Notes under the pieces: model-generated | Databases searched by the model: none | What the model saw: only the letters and a program-made list of their open reading frames with translations | What the model was told of the DNA's origin: nothing | Source of the DNA: Theobroma cacao | Taxonomy: Eukaryota; Streptophyta; Magnoliopsida; Malvales; Malvaceae | Assembly: GCF_000208745.1 (NCBI RefSeq) | Contig: NC_030853.1 | Span: 22,403,060-22,467,059, forward strand | DNA length: 64,000 nucleotides | Direction of reading: 5' to 3' | Shown: one piece after another, positions 47,661-59,309 of the stretch | Layout: each line of letters opens with the position of its first letter | How positions within the stretch are numbered: position 1 is the stretch's first letter | Made by a program: the position numbers and the translations under genes

Positions 47661-50487
47661 ATGGGTTTGTGGGATTCCCTTCTCAATTGGCTCCGCAGGT
47701 AATTTCCCTCTACTTTTCTCTTCTTCCTTTTTCGGTCTTTGTGGATTTTAGTTTACCTTTGGCGTTCAGCTCTCTCATATAATATTTTTTTATTGGTTCC
47801 CTTAAAAATGAAAAAAAAAAAACAATGTAGTAATTGTGATTTAGTTGTTTTAATCTTAGCGTTTGAAAAGATATTCAAGTTCAATAGTCATGGCACGTAA
47901 TTAAAAATTATCAGGAAAAACGATTTGGGAAATTGTTACATTCTGAAAAGCTTTAGCTAGTGAAAAATGAATAATATATAACTTGTAATTTATTTTAGTA
48001 GTTTACTATGTATGAGTTATATTGTTCAATTTATATTCGATTAATTTATTAAGGAAAATCAGTAGAAATATCAAAATTAATTATGTACGACCGTGTAAGG
48101 ATGGGTTATACTTTGACGGGCTAAGGTGTTTTCGTCAGCTTTGCTGCTGGGAACGTATGGTGGATTCTGGAAGACTTTATATCTCATACTTTGGACTTAA
48201 GGTAGATGTTATATTGGGTAAAATAGCGGTATTAAAATTGTGAGACTCCCCCTCGACCCTCTTCAGTAAGGATTTATTGTTACAGAGGTGTGATAGACCC
48301 TTTTAGTCAAAGAGAGTCAAGGTGGTGGAGTCTTAGTGGGCATAGTTACAGTGTTTAATTCTTGTGTCACATTTTGCTTTTATATTAGTAAGGTTTTACT
48401 AATATCATAGGTGTATGTAAAGCAATAAATGGTAAACTGAAAATGGTTTCTGGAAAATGGGTATGGCTAGACGCTACAGGCATTTGTGACCAGGATTACT
48501 ATATGGTTTGACTTTCTCTGCAGCAGCTTGTTTTGCAATTATCAGACAACAAAGTTAATGCAAATGTAGAAAATGTATGGTACTAAAGGTTTCTTTTTTA
48601 GTCTTGACCAAAAAATGGTGTATTTTCTATTGGATTGAGTTATGATAGTCATTAGCTCCCTTATCTTCTTCTATTTTTTGATTCTGTAATGCCTGGGTAG
48701 GCCATGCCATCTAACTTTCTATTCTCATTCATGCTTTGAAATTGTGAAATCATTTTAGAAAACAAACACCAATTTTCATTCTCTAGTTTGTGTTGAGGTA
48801 ATTATTGGTGTGAAGATTTGTTTTGAAGTGCTTCTGTGCTCCTTACTGAGTATTTGCCTGGCAGCTTATTCTTTAAGCAGGAAATGGAGCTATCCCTTGT
48901 TGGTCTGCAGAATGCAGGAAAAACATCTCTTGTTAATGCCATTGCTGTGAGTGACACTAAATATTTGTTTTCTTTTATTTTCTTTTCCTGCTGAGATAAT
49001 TGGTATTCTTAGTGGCTTTATCTCAACTTTACTTTTCAATGTTTACCAGACAGGGGGCTATAGTGAAGACATGATTCCAACCGTAGGTATCTTTTCCTTG
49101 GACAAATCACTTGTTATGATTCTCGTAGAAAATGTCTTAAATTAGATACTTCAAATGTGGAATCCAGGTTGGATTTAATATGAGAAAAGTTACAAAGGGT
49201 AATGTGACAATAAAACTGTGGGACCTTGGAGGGCAACGGAGGTTTCGTACCATGTGGGAACGCTACTGTCGTGGTGTCTCTGCTATTGTGTAATGCTTCC
49301 CAATCTCTTACTCTACTATGTTTATCATATATCAATCAACTTTTGACATCTGTATTTGCTGCTTAGGACGATCTTGTATTTGGTCAGAAGCAAACATCTG
49401 TTACTGCATGTGCCACTGAGACTTTTCATGTTTTGGAATCAATACGGACTTCAAAAGTGGCCTGATAGTTTATTAAGCATATTCCTGTTCTTCATTGCAG
49501 TAAATTTGCTGGATTCATGTTTTTACGGTGTACATTTTAGTTGAAAGCTTATTTTGGCATATAACTAGGAATTATATCTGTGGAAAAACTTTAGAGCGTC
49601 TTCTTGATACAATCTATTTTGACTCTTCCTTCCATGATAGCTGAACTAAAAATTTTTATCAAATTCTTTATTTGAGTAGTGAACACTCACAGGTCTTGTT
49701 GGGGACAAGATGAAAGTGACTTTTCATTGACATATATTTATTTTTTATTCTTTTCATCTTTCAAATACTACAGATGGCAGGCCTTGCTGATATAATCAAA
49801 GGAGCATGTTAAGTTACAAGTATTGCACTCTTCATACAGTTCACATGCAACACTTGTCTTATTTCTGTTTCAGTGAAATAGAAAACTGAAAACTCCTTTC
49901 TCTTTCATGTAACCAAGAAGATAGAAAGAAAACAGAATCAGAATTTTATCAGTGTTTATTAAATACATTTGAAATTTCTATAATTTGGTTTAATGTTAGT
50001 AAATTCTTGTCATGTTGTATTGAGGTGGAACCAACAGTCCTTCACATTTTATTGGCTACTTTTCTGATGTATTTAATGTTCATTTTTTTTTTATAATGGC
50101 AGATACGTAGTTGATGCTGCTGATAGAGACGGTGTTCCCATATCCCGAACTGAGTTACATGATCTCTTGACAAAACCTTCCTTAAGTGGAATTCCTTTAC
50201 TTGTTCTAGGCAACAAAATTGATAAGTCAGAAGCTCTTTCAAAGCAAGCTTTGGTGGATCAACTGTAAGTTATTGAAATTTTGCTAGAAGTTGTCTTTGT
50301 CTTCTCTTCATTGACGATTTGTCTTGGCAAAATTTCTACTTCTATTGTTTTGTTAATTTTTATTCTCAGAGGTCTCGAATCGGTCACTGATAGAGAGGTG
50401 TGCTGCTATATGATTTCATGCAAAGATTCTGTAAATATAGATGTTGTCATTGATTGGCTAATCAAGCACTCAAGAACTGCAAAATAA
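47661..50487 (+). CDS. ARL8: ARL8 ADP-ribosylation factor-like GTPase
   Basis: Six exons, 47661-47698, 48865-48946, 49050-49082, 49168-49289, 50103-50264 and 50370-50487, join to 184 residues, the family's usual length. The N terminus [20 protein letters not shown] is the ARL8 amphipathic helix. G-box motifs are all present: GLQNAGKTS (P-loop), the switch I segment [20 protein letters not shown] (switch II), LGNKID (base specificity) and ISCKDS. ARL8 is a small GTPase of late endosome/lysosome or vacuole traffic in eukaryotes, and its plant homologues are also known as host factors for tobamovirus RNA replication. A GTG-less donor variant was not needed: every junction follows GT-AG. Intron 1 (1.17 kb) holds nothing recognisable. 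Confidence 0.95.
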
Positions 50488-52119
50488 TCAGTGGTGCAAT
50501 ATTCTCCTGTTTTGCCCCATTGAGAAATGATGGAAGGAAACACCCTGTGTCTACAAGCACAAACTCTGGTAAATCTTTCCTGCGGAATTTCCTTCAATTT
50601 ATGGTATTTGTGCCCCAAATAAGTGTTTTATAAACTGCTGGAAGGATTTAGGCCCAGTTTTTGGTCACACTCCAAACTAGCATTATGTAGAGCATTGGAA
50701 CAATTGATGCAGGTTATGTGCTTGCAGTCCCTCCCGTTTAAGTTCATTAGCTGTGTAATCGATTAGTTTCTCCTGATGATCCAGATTCAAATCCAAATGA
50801 AAATGGGACTTGAGATTATTTGTTTTGTTTGTTGATTTGCAAGTCTGGTTTTTGCCAGTTTTACTCCTAAATAATAAGGTTTGTGCCCTTGTGCTGCATT
50901 TTGATAACATGCAGGTTTCTTAAAACTAACATGTTGGTCTTGATCATATAATTTACAGAGATTGTAACTTAAGACCATTTTTGGGAAGTTAGAGATATAG
51001 CATATAACAAATTTAATCATTATTATTCTTATATCAAATAATAATTATTGTTTAATGTAACAATCATATATTTACACATTTTGGAACTTACCAAAGTATA
51101 ATTATTTATGTATTTATATATTTTCTATTTTACAGAATTAATCATGCTTGTATCTTTTATTTTTGTATTTATCAGTTTACTAAATGAATTGATTATATAT
51201 TTAGGTATTTATTTATATGATTATATAAATCTATTCTTGTCTATGGATTCCTTTATTCGTTTATAATGTTACAGCTATTTATTTATATAATTTATTATAT
51301 ATTTACAAAATAATTATTTTTATATCAGAATAATAATATATTTACAAGTATTTGAATTGAAAAATTAATGTTTATTTACTTAATTATTCATGTAGCTATC
51401 TATTTAAGTTAATTAATTAACTAATTACTAGAATAGAAGTACTATTCATTTATGTATTCAATTATGTTTTTTAGCTATTTACCTTTTTTTTTATATAAAT
51501 TTGTTTAGATTCAGGTTGAGCTTACTTGTATTTTGAATTTGTTTACACTTATCCTTAATTACCTTGTACATGGAATGTAGTATAAAATTATAGGAATACA
51601 ACAAACAGGCTGTGAGCCTTTCCATTCATTTTCCTTGTGTGGTAATTCATTTGTTAAAAACAACATTAAATAATTAAAATTTCAATCACACAACAAGAGA
51701 AAATATACATTTGCTCATGGATTAAACTGAAAAATAACAACGAATTAAGAGTATATCATAAAAGCATGAGCAAATTAACAAAGAATGTGACATTATTAGG
51801 CTGGTTAGCTGTAATATATACAGCATCTAGCTTTATTTTCTCTTGTGAAGGTATTTCATCTCAGCAACTCGGGACTATAAAGCACCGTCTTCATGAACTT
51901 GTAAAACATACCGTTGGTCAATCTGCAAAATTCACCTGGAAATTTTACTTCATAATATTTGTCAGGTATAATCTTCACTTAATGGCACCATTACTTTCCA
52001 TATATAGCTATAATCAGGATAGGGCAAACTGATAAATATGGCTGAAGATAAGTAATGAGAAATTACATAATGAAAAATGAAGGTAAAATAATTGACAAGA
52101 CAAGCTTCGATAAAGAAAC
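50488..52119. other. ARL8 3' UTR and AT-rich spacer between convergent genes
   Basis: The ARL8 3' UTR probably ends within the first 450 bp. 51000-51600 is low-complexity A/T DNA with many TATTTAT words. The plus-strand frame at 51766-52032 (88 residues) has no family likeness and overlaps the likely 3' UTR of the JAZ-like gene on the other strand. Confidence 0.4.
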
Positions 52120-53889
52120 TCAAATCTGTTCATCATTTTCACCAGTTGAATGTTCAGACAGAGATTGGAATTGAAGTATGCTTTCATTTTCTTCCTTTTT
52201 GGTTAAATTGATTTTCGTATATGCATTTAGGGAACAATTAAAAAGTTGGTAAAACAAACCGGTCCTTGCGCTTCTCCAGAAAATGTTCCAAGGTTGCTTT
52301 GCGAGCCTGAGGCAGAGCTGCACCACAAAAAAAAAATTTAAGAAAGCTCACACCAATTGACCCAATTAAGGATGAAAACGAGTAGTATCAAGGATAATGT
52401 CTAATTACTTATTGCTGAATAAGTGTGCGAGGCGAATTCCGCTGAGGAATTGATGATTGAAGGAGGGTCAAGTGCATGTTGGTTACCATTGCTGGTCCAG
52501 CAGAGAAGGTCCATCGTTGTTTGCTCCGGCAGTACTACTTGATTCCGATCATCGTCAGCCGTCAAGAATGAGTAGTACTCATCTCTGGCCAAACGCAGTA
52601 TGGCCTCAGCCTGAACCAATTTGTAATATGAAAAAGGAAATCATTTTTCATGTAAAAGTTAAAAAGAAGAAGGATCCACAAGAAAAATTGCGTTAACCCA
52701 TCAGGGAGGTCGACCTTATTGGGCGAAACATCCTCAAAGACATGGACTTTATTATCGTAAACGATGGTTAACCGATCATCAGCTGCCTCGACTTGCTTGG
52801 ATTTGTTCCTGCAGATGTATTAGTGTTAAAATGCAGCTAGCTTATACTCATAATAATAGGCCGGTTACACACTTTAATCTCAGATTTTTTCTCCCATTAT
52901 CCTTTCGTTATGTTAATTTGTTTTCTCTTCAAATCCAGTATTAGTACAAAAATCAATCACCAGATGCAGCTATATGTGATTTTAAGTATTTAATTGGACA
53001 CCTTGGGTCAGTTGGACTTGATGTCGCAGACCGTTCCGCAAATGGAAATCCTCCAAGAAACTGCTTACTGGTCGGAATTGTTTCTTCCTGAAAAGGGAAT
53101 TTCCATGGTGTAGTACTATTGAAGCTCCTCTGCCAAATCAAATTGCAACATATATATATAAATAGAAATTACTTAAAGAAATATTTATTAACATATACGT
53201 GTAAGGTTAATTATATATATATATATATTTTTTGTGAGACGCCTGGTCTAATTAAAAGTCTTGTGATAATTAATCGGATACCTTAGGCAAAGTAGAAAGA
53301 GGGTTACAAGTAAAATCAAAAGCATAGACCGGAGAAGCGAGGGTGTCTGGCATATCGTCTTGAGTAGCTCCGAAAGGCTGAAATTGGGACCAAGAAGAGT
53401 CTTCCGACCACCACCGTTGCATGCCGCCAACTGTCAAGAATTAATGCCTCAAAACTCGAAAGAAGAAGAAGAAAAAGCTTCATGTAACGCAGCTAGCTAG
53501 TTCTTTAATCCTGGTGTAAGTTTTAATTGATGATATTAAAACCAAAAATACAATAAGTTCTTCCTCCAAGACAGCCGCAGTTTTGGAAAGTCAACGTGTT
53601 CTTTCTTTGTGAGAGCTGAATGCAAGACGCGGCGAAAAGGGGGGAAAAAGGGGAACCAATACCATATACATAAAATAAATAAATAAATACATAAACATTA
53701 CAATATGAAATTAATTAATAAGGAAATGAGTAGAATAAGAATTCGAAATATCTCAACGATTTTTTATGCAAAAGAAATAGTTCAAGAGAAAGGTCATTTA
53801 CCCGAATCATTGAATATATTATTGCTGGCAATCTCTGTAAGAGTTCCGGATGAGTCTTTCCTTTTCAAACCCAGAAAATCTCTCTCCAT
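52120..53889 (-). CDS. Divergent JAZ/TIFY6-type repressor
   Basis: Seven exons on the minus strand, 53802-53889, 53282-53430, 53002-53129, 52715-52808, 52409-52610, 52260-52317 and 52120-52180, join in frame to 259 residues. It starts MERDFLGL, the hallmark of the TIFY6 (JAZ3/JAZ4) group. The ZIM domain is at about residues 135-162 (LTIVYDNKVHVFEDVSPNKA), with TIVYDN in place of the usual TIFYxG. The Jas motif is at 222-240: LPQARKATLEHFLEKRKDR. JAZ proteins repress MYC factors in the nucleus and are degraded through COI1 when jasmonate is present. The protein is shorter than usual JAZ3 (about 350 residues), and its middle part is unlike typical members. The last intron, 79 bp, is chosen because it keeps frame into the tail SLSEHSTGENDEQI. 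If that intron is retained, a stop follows six residues after Arg240. Confidence 0.8.
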
Positions 53890-54200
53890 TGCAGAGTCCT
53901 CTACAAAGAAAGACTAAAAAAAAAATTAAAATATTGAAAAGAAACAGTATACAAAAAGCCCAATGAGTAGTATATAGAATATTTATAGATATAGATTATA
54001 AAAGAATAATCATAGAAGTAGAAGAAAAAGGATTACTTTGTTGGGGTTTTGAATTCAGGAGGAGTTGTGCTGTTGTAGTAGCCAGTAGAGATGTTCCTTT
54101 TTCTTTTCTCTTTCTTTTCTCAATTAAAAATGGACATGTGACATATGACGCCATATTACTTGACAGGTACAGTACGTGCAGACCAAGCTGTTCCTCCCAA
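53890..54200 (-). promoter_or_regulatory. JAZ-like gene 5' UTR and proximal promoter
   Basis: Contains CATGTG at 54135-54140, about 245 bp before the ATG, an E-box variant that MYC2-type factors can bind, and ACGTG-containing sequence near 54173. JAZ genes are often MYC targets, so feedback control is plausible but unproved here. Confidence 0.35.
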
Positions 54201-57200
54201 CTGCACCCCAGCGCGCAAATTTATGCGTCTCACTCATTTTCTCCGATTATTATTTGCTTTTTTTTTTCTTTTGATAAACGATTAATATATGCTTTGGGCC
54301 AAAATTAAAAAACAACTAGATTAATTTTTTCGAAAATTTACTCCGTAATATGTATATATATTTAAAATTGTAAATAGAACTATATTATTTCACATTAGTT
54401 CTTTTTTATTGGGTCTAATTCTTTCCCTTGATTTCATTTTTTTTATTTTTTATTTTCAATTAATGAAAAAGTTAATTTATTCTATTTATTTATTTTCCTC
54501 TAAAAATAATAATTTTATTCAATAAAATTTAGTCTTATATTATTTATACTTAATTAAAATTAAAAAAAGAACTATCAAATATTAGTTTTTTACGTCTATA
54601 ACACTTTACATTAAAAATTTCCTTTTTCTTTTCCTAATGGCCTCTATTTAACAACACCTTAATAAATAATAGACATAATATCTAAAAAATATTTTAATTA
54701 TTAAAAAAATAAATTATTTATTATATTCAATCAAATTCTTATATTTTAATTTAATAAAATATATTATTATAATTAATAATTAATTAATATTATTAATTAA
54801 AATATTATTTTTTATTTTTTTTTAATATTATGACATGATATATTGATGTGATATAATCATATAATCATATAACATTTTCACTTTTCACATCAATACCACT
54901 TGAGTATAAAATATTAATTAATATTTTAATTAATAATAATTAATTAATCATTAATCATAATAATTTTTGACTTAAAATAAAAATATAAAATTTTAATTAA
55001 ATATAATAAAAATAAATAAATTTTAAAATAATTTAAAATTTTTGAAGTATTATTCTTAAATAATAAAATTAAATTTCAACTACAGGTAAACCTAAGCAGG
55101 CAAATCGAGGACCGTGAACTTGAGGCTTGGCCTTGATGTTTTTATCCACGCCCCCTCTAATAAATAAATAAATAAAATTTTGATAATTATAATAAATAAA
55201 TAAAATATTTCAAATACCCGTACGGATTAATCCGGTTTGATAAAAGGGAAGTCGCTTTTCTTGTCAATCGGATGAGAAAGAAAACACCTTTATAATCTTT
55301 CTAAACAAAATAAAATTAAATTAAAGTACGGAGGTGCTTAACCGTATTAAAAATAAGGGTAAATAAATCTATAAAATGCTCAGAGAAATTGCCACCCCTG
55401 GCAATTAATGGGCGATTTCCACGCAAAAAAAGCATTGATGGTCACGCGCCAGGAAAGATGCCCAAGCAATCAAGTTTCTGTAACCCTGTCGGTGCCCAAG
55501 ACAAGTGAGCTAATACAGGACAGATACATCAGCCATTTCATTGACATTGTAAGATTTCTTTCTATATTTAGGTCGAAACATTTTGCAAATTATTTCATAA
55601 ATAGAAAAAAGCTACGTCCAACAACTTAAATTATTTCTATACATAGAAAGTATCTAAAACAATTACACCATTTTGATTCACACCACTATCATTGTTTTTG
55701 TGATGAACTTTCTTCTCGTTTTATGTATGATAATAGCTAGTTTTTATGTTTCATTTTAATTTTTTTAATATTTTAACATTAAAAATTATAGAATACTAAT
55801 ATTAGAAATGTATAAGAAATAATATAAAAACAGTAAAATAAAAAAATTTATTTTAATTTTCACATAAAATTAAACATAGACATTTAATTAGAAATAAATA
55901 AAAAATTAAAAGCGTACATTTTAAATCCATCTTGCAACTAAAAGAACTTTGTTTTTTTCTTGTGATGGTTTAGTGAATTTGATCATTGACTTTTTGACTT
56001 GTGTGGTCAATTTTATCAAATTTGACTTAAATTATTTTAAACATTTTAGTTAATTAAAATTTAAAAAATTAATATATCTAAAAATTAGATCATCCAAAGC
56101 TTGTGTAAAGTATTTTTTCACAATGTAATCTAAAATAAATTTAAAAATAAAAAGGAGGTCGAAATTAGAAGATTTTGACTATAAAAATTCCAAAGTGACA
56201 ACTTTTCTAGGAAGGAAAGGGTAAACAGAAAAATCAGATAGTATTACAATAAAACTTTTAAAAATTAATACAATTGGGACTATGAAATTTATTAATTAAT
56301 CGATAATTTAATAATTTATTAATTTATATATTAATTAATTGAAAATTAATTTATCAAAGTACTTTTTATTTTTTTTCAAAACATTGAACTTAATACATGT
56401 ATTGTGTATTATGATTATACAAATATTACTTAATTATCGAATTATAAATTATCATTATTCGTGACAAGTAAATTATAAAAACATTATGGGAAATGACAAA
56501 GAATATCATGTTGAAGACAATAGTTTTGTACTAGAATTTGTCTCGCTCAAAGATGACTCAAAGTAACAATCACATTGCATAATTTTTTTTTTTACAATAA
56601 GAGAACATTACACCAAAACTTCTTAATGGATTAAGAAAAGTTAGAGATAAGGTACAACGAGACATAAGTTTTAAAAATAAACAAATAACATTGAAATCCT
56701 ATTTTACAAAAACCTCATAGTTGAGTCATGTATATATATATAATTTTGATGCATACGGAGATTATTAATTTATATATCAAATGAGACTTATGTGTTTCTT
56801 TTTAAATATATTATTTTATAAATTTATCATATTAATTTTAAGTTGAAATCATAAAAAATTTTATCAAATCAAAATTATTAATTTATAAATTTTTTACTAT
56901 TAGGAAACTTCTTAATTTGGGAGGAAGTAAAGAAAAGTAAAAAACCTTGAGTGAACATGTTATCCTCTAAATAAATAGCGTTGTTTTGTAATGGGCTTTG
57001 TCTCAATTGGATTTAAAATTTATTGGGCTGACCCGTATTTGGGCTTAAATTATGCTTGCCCCACAAAAATAATGGGCTTTTGGAAACGCTTCTGTATAAT
57101 GTTAGGCACTTATCAACACAACAATGCCATAGCTAGCTCGTAAGGGTTTAAATTTTAAATATTAAATATTAGTTGACTTTATTATTCTAATTCCACAAAT

Positions 57201-59309
57201 TTAATTATTTTATTTTTATTTTAATAAATTTAATTTTTATATTTTCATTCAAAATCAATAAATACATAAAAAATTATTATTTTTTAAAATTATCATAATA
57301 TAATTTAAAATCAAAAACTAAAATAATAAAATTACCTTCGAAAGGATAAATTAATCATCATAGTCGGCAAATACATGGTGTCAACAACTCAACCCCACGA
57401 AATAGCACTTCGATCTGCACCAGGAAAATAATTTGAATATGTCAAATTTAGTGTTTAGTCATTATACTATATTAAAATGTTAAATTTAGTCCATTAATTA
57501 TAATTTGTATAAATCAATTTCTAATACTTTTAATATTTATTAATATTAGTCCAATCATTAAAATTTCTCGTAAAAGTTTCTGACATTGCATTTTACAGAT
57601 TAAGATGAAATTGATCATCATGATGGCGTAAAACTGATAAATGCTAACATAATATTAATTAAATTATTTACAAAAAATATTATAGTAAGCAAAACTCTTA
57701 AAACTAATCCATTTTCCAATTATTTGGAAAGGAAATTTTTTTTATTTTCAATTTATCTCAGCATTTGGCTCAAAAGCTCATTGTCTATATATATATATAA
57801 AAAAAAGACTTGATTTCTATGATGGTGACTGAGTGTAAGAATAAAATTGATTGTAAACAAATGAACTGAAAGCATTTTCTTCCTATGGTGATTTGTGACA
57901 ACATCTGAACCAGGATGGGTTATTCCTTGTAGTATAGTCCAAACATCAAGTATTCATCAAGAAGGTCAATCACCATTAAATTAAATTTCTTATGATTATC
58001 AGCTTTTTTAGGAATTTGCTACACCACATTGGAGGTGGTTGACAATGATTTAGCTTCAAATGACAAGTTATTAATTTTCCAAAAATAAAAAACAAGTTAT
58101 TAAGCAAATCTTCCAGCGCAATACTTGTATAGATGCACATAGCATAATAATATGCAACTACATGGTGTTACCATAGTGTACGTTTTAAATTTATGAATAA
58201 AAATTTATTTTTACGTTTTTTGAATTAAAAAGATGAATTCGTAATAAGCACATAACTCCTTAAAAGATAAATATATGAGAGGAAGGAAAAGAAAGGTAAA
58301 TCCATTAAAAAGGAGATGCGAGTGTGAGGAAAAGATAAAACGGTTAAAGATTAGAAGTTGAGAAGAAGAGAAAAAAGTTGATTTTTGCCATCGAATGACG
58401 ATCATCGGATTTTGTATTTAAAGAGAGAACAAGAGGTTGATGTTGATCTAGTGAGACAAAGAGAGGAGAGAAAATGAGATAATTTTTCTGTTTCTTTTAT
58501 TAATTAAGAAATGTCAAATCAGTATAAATTAATATCATATTATCTTGATTAATTCTACCTCTAATTAATATCCCATCAGCAACTTTAATAGAAAAAGTTT
58601 GATTTATTAGACGAGTTATATTAATATTTTGATAAAATATAAAGATTAAATACAGAACTTGATCATTTAAATACTAACAAATTAAAAAAAAAAAAAACTA
58701 GACGGAAATACTATATTTTAAAGAAATAAAGAAAATTATTGGGCTTGGTAACAAACACAAGTTGACTAATTTTCTCTCGTTTTACTTTTATCTCTCTCCG
58801 CCCTCGCGAGAGCGAGAAAGGTAGAATGAAAGAGAGGAAATCGAGAAGGGGAAAGAAAAGGAGGCCAATCAAAGGAAACCATTCATCGATCACTCTTTGT
58901 TTGTTTCCTCCTATCTCTGCATTTCCAATTTCCCCTCTTTCCTTCAACGATCGAAAGACTGTTTGATCGTCCCAGCAACCTCGATTGAGCCTGCGCCGGC
59001 GTTTCTACCAATTCGATTCAGATTCAGTCAAATCACTTCGCTTCCTTTCTTGACTTTTTCCTCCTACTCTCTTGACTCCGACGATAGGGAAAACGTCTTC
59101 TAGGGTTAGGATACGTTTCTTCTTTTCTTATCGGATGATTTTTTAGTTTTCTTGACAAAATTTTTCTCCACGGAGTTTCGCTTTCGAAGGTATGCTGATT
59201 TATTTATTTTTTAAATAAAGATTTTTTTTTGGGTTTTCTTGGTTTTCAAGGAAATAGGCAAGAAAAAAATTGGAAAAGTAAAATTAGAAGTCCTGATTCA
59301 GATGATGAA
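54201..59309. other. Long AT-rich intergenic region before the RNFT-type gene
   Basis: About 5 kb without a recognised gene. 55380-55560 is GC-richer and carries the small palindrome ATTGCC-acccct-GGCAAT, with no coding likeness. 57430-57720 resembles a decayed repeat with alternating TTAGT(C)CATTA words. 58780-59200 is CT-rich and should be promoter and 5' UTR of the next gene. A possible 61-bp leader intron at 59190-59250 fits GT-AG consensus. Confidence 0.4.

Noticed and set aside
47430..47782. Three overlapping frames at the ARL8 5' end
   Set aside because: They cover the ARL8 leader and first intron; only the short frame starting at 47661 continues through the spliced exons.
51766..52032. 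88-residue frame with a signal-peptide-like start
   Set aside because: No family likeness and it overlaps the inferred 3' UTR of the JAZ-like gene.
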